This document shows, one piece after another, positions 63,676 through 64,000 of a stretch of 64,000 bases of DNA (position 1 is the first letter of the stretch; every line of letters begins with the position of its first letter). A model generated the notes under the pieces. It did no database searches. It was not told where the DNA came from and saw nothing but the letters and a program-made list of their open reading frames with translations. The stretch spans positions 496,001 to 560,000 of the forward strand of contig CAWCCQ010000004.1 in assembly GCA_963794215.1 (NCBI GenBank), given 5' to 3'. Made by a program: the position numbers and the translations under genes. The DNA comes from DATKRB01 sp963794215 (lineage in GTDB: Bacteria; Actinomycetota; Acidimicrobiia; Acidimicrobiales; RAAP-2).

Positions 63676-64000
63676 CTAGGCCCTCGGGAAGTTGAAGAGC
63701 TTCCGGGCGTTGGTCTCGGCGATCTTGCGGGCCTGGTCGTCGGGCACGTGGGCCAAGGACTCGGCCAGCATTTTGCGGGTGTGGGGCCAGTTGGAGTCCG
63801 AGTGGGGGTAGTCGCACTCGAAGGTGATGTTGTCCACCCCGATCAGGTCGATGTTCTTGAGCCCGGCGTCGTCCGCGATGAAGCAGCCGTAGATGTGCTC
63901 TTTGAAGATCTCCGAGGGGCGCCGGGCGTCTTCCATCCCGGTGTACCAGCGGTGGCGCTCCCAGGTGTAGTCACAGCGCTCGAGGATGTAGGGGATCCAG
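63676..64000 (-). CDS. Amidohydrolase (TIM-barrel, COG2159-like), C-terminal part, cut by window edge
   Basis: The minus strand enters at 64000 in frame and reads WIPYILERCDYTWERHRWYT, IYGCFIADDAGLKNIDLIGV and NITFECDYPHSDSNWPHTRK, ending in NARKLFNFPRA at 63676. CDYPHSD is the metal/active-site Asp region of the amidohydrolase_2 family, which includes decarboxylases and hydrolases of aromatic acids. The N-terminus lies beyond the window. Confidence 0.88.
   Translation of the reverse strand, partial: WIPYILERCDYTWERHRWYTGMEDARRPSEIFKEHIYGCFIADDAGLKNIDLIGVDNITFECDYPHSDSNWPHTRKMLAESLAHVPDDQARKIAETNARKLFNFPRA

Overview
The DNA is GC-rich with strong G/C at third codon positions, and the gene content points to a high-GC actinobacterium. 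An uncultured member of the Acidimicrobiia or a neighbouring class is my best guess. The grounds are an F420/LLM-type oxidoreductase, a PAC2 protein, a dnaK-grpE-cbpA-cbpM-clpB chaperone operon, and a CoA-transferase/DUF35/thiolase-like cluster beside an amidohydrolase. No rRNA gene or taxonomic marker is present, so this placement is inference.

Layout. 1-6.4 kb: a truncated S53 (sedolisin) protease, gene remnants, a zinc-ribbon protein overlapping a thioredoxin-reductase-like fusion protein, a UBP-type zinc finger, a frameshifted adenylate kinase, a DUF1931 bacterial histone-fold protein and a conserved hypothetical. 6.8-16.3 kb: a LuxR-type regulator, then a stress block of hsp20, dnaK, grpE, dnaJ/cbpA, cbpM, clpB and a zinc-ribbon thioredoxin. 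16.4-18.8 kb: a decayed citrate synthase, a tyrosine integrase, a tRNA 3' fragment that is probably its attachment site, and a 22-bp perfect inverted repeat. 18.8-31 kb: accessory enzymes (DUF3500, dienelactone hydrolase, PNPOx-like, a Rieske fusion, alpha/beta hydrolase), a broken methyltransferase, an IS1380-family element that has split a DinB-family gene, a coiled-coil hypothetical and a TrmH/SpoU methyltransferase.

31-37.4 kb: SnoaL-like and SRPBCC remnants, two APH-family kinases, a His-rich metal-binding peptide, a VOC fusion, an Erm-like methyltransferase and a class I glutamine amidotransferase. 37.5-45.8 kb: an IS66 transposase, then single-enzyme genes (Usp, GNAT, O-methyltransferase, LLM oxidoreductase, SAM methyltransferase, EEP nuclease, Nudix, coiled-coil zinc ribbon, histidine phosphatase). 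45.9-50.6 kb: cydDC and a haem-oxygenase-like protein. 50.6-51.3 kb is noncoding, with three stacked hairpins and sixteen perfect copies of a 14-bp repeat. 51.3-60.5 kb: PAC2, methyltransferase, SDR, a molybdopterin oxidoreductase with its reductase, NDH-2, amidase, LysR and a ParB/StrR-like regulator. 60.8-64 kb: CoA-transferase, DUF35, thiolase-like protein and the C-terminus of an amidohydrolase.

A theme of the window is broken reading frames. At least a dozen otherwise convincing genes carry a single-base shift or stop, one of them fixed by removing a C from a run of four. Some are probably assembly errors. Others, such as the IS-split DinB gene and the citrate synthase tail, are real decay. 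The best candidates for something undescribed are the hairpin/14-bp array region, the reductase fusion lacking redox cysteines, the Rieske-helical fusion, and the thiolase-like/DUF35 pair.
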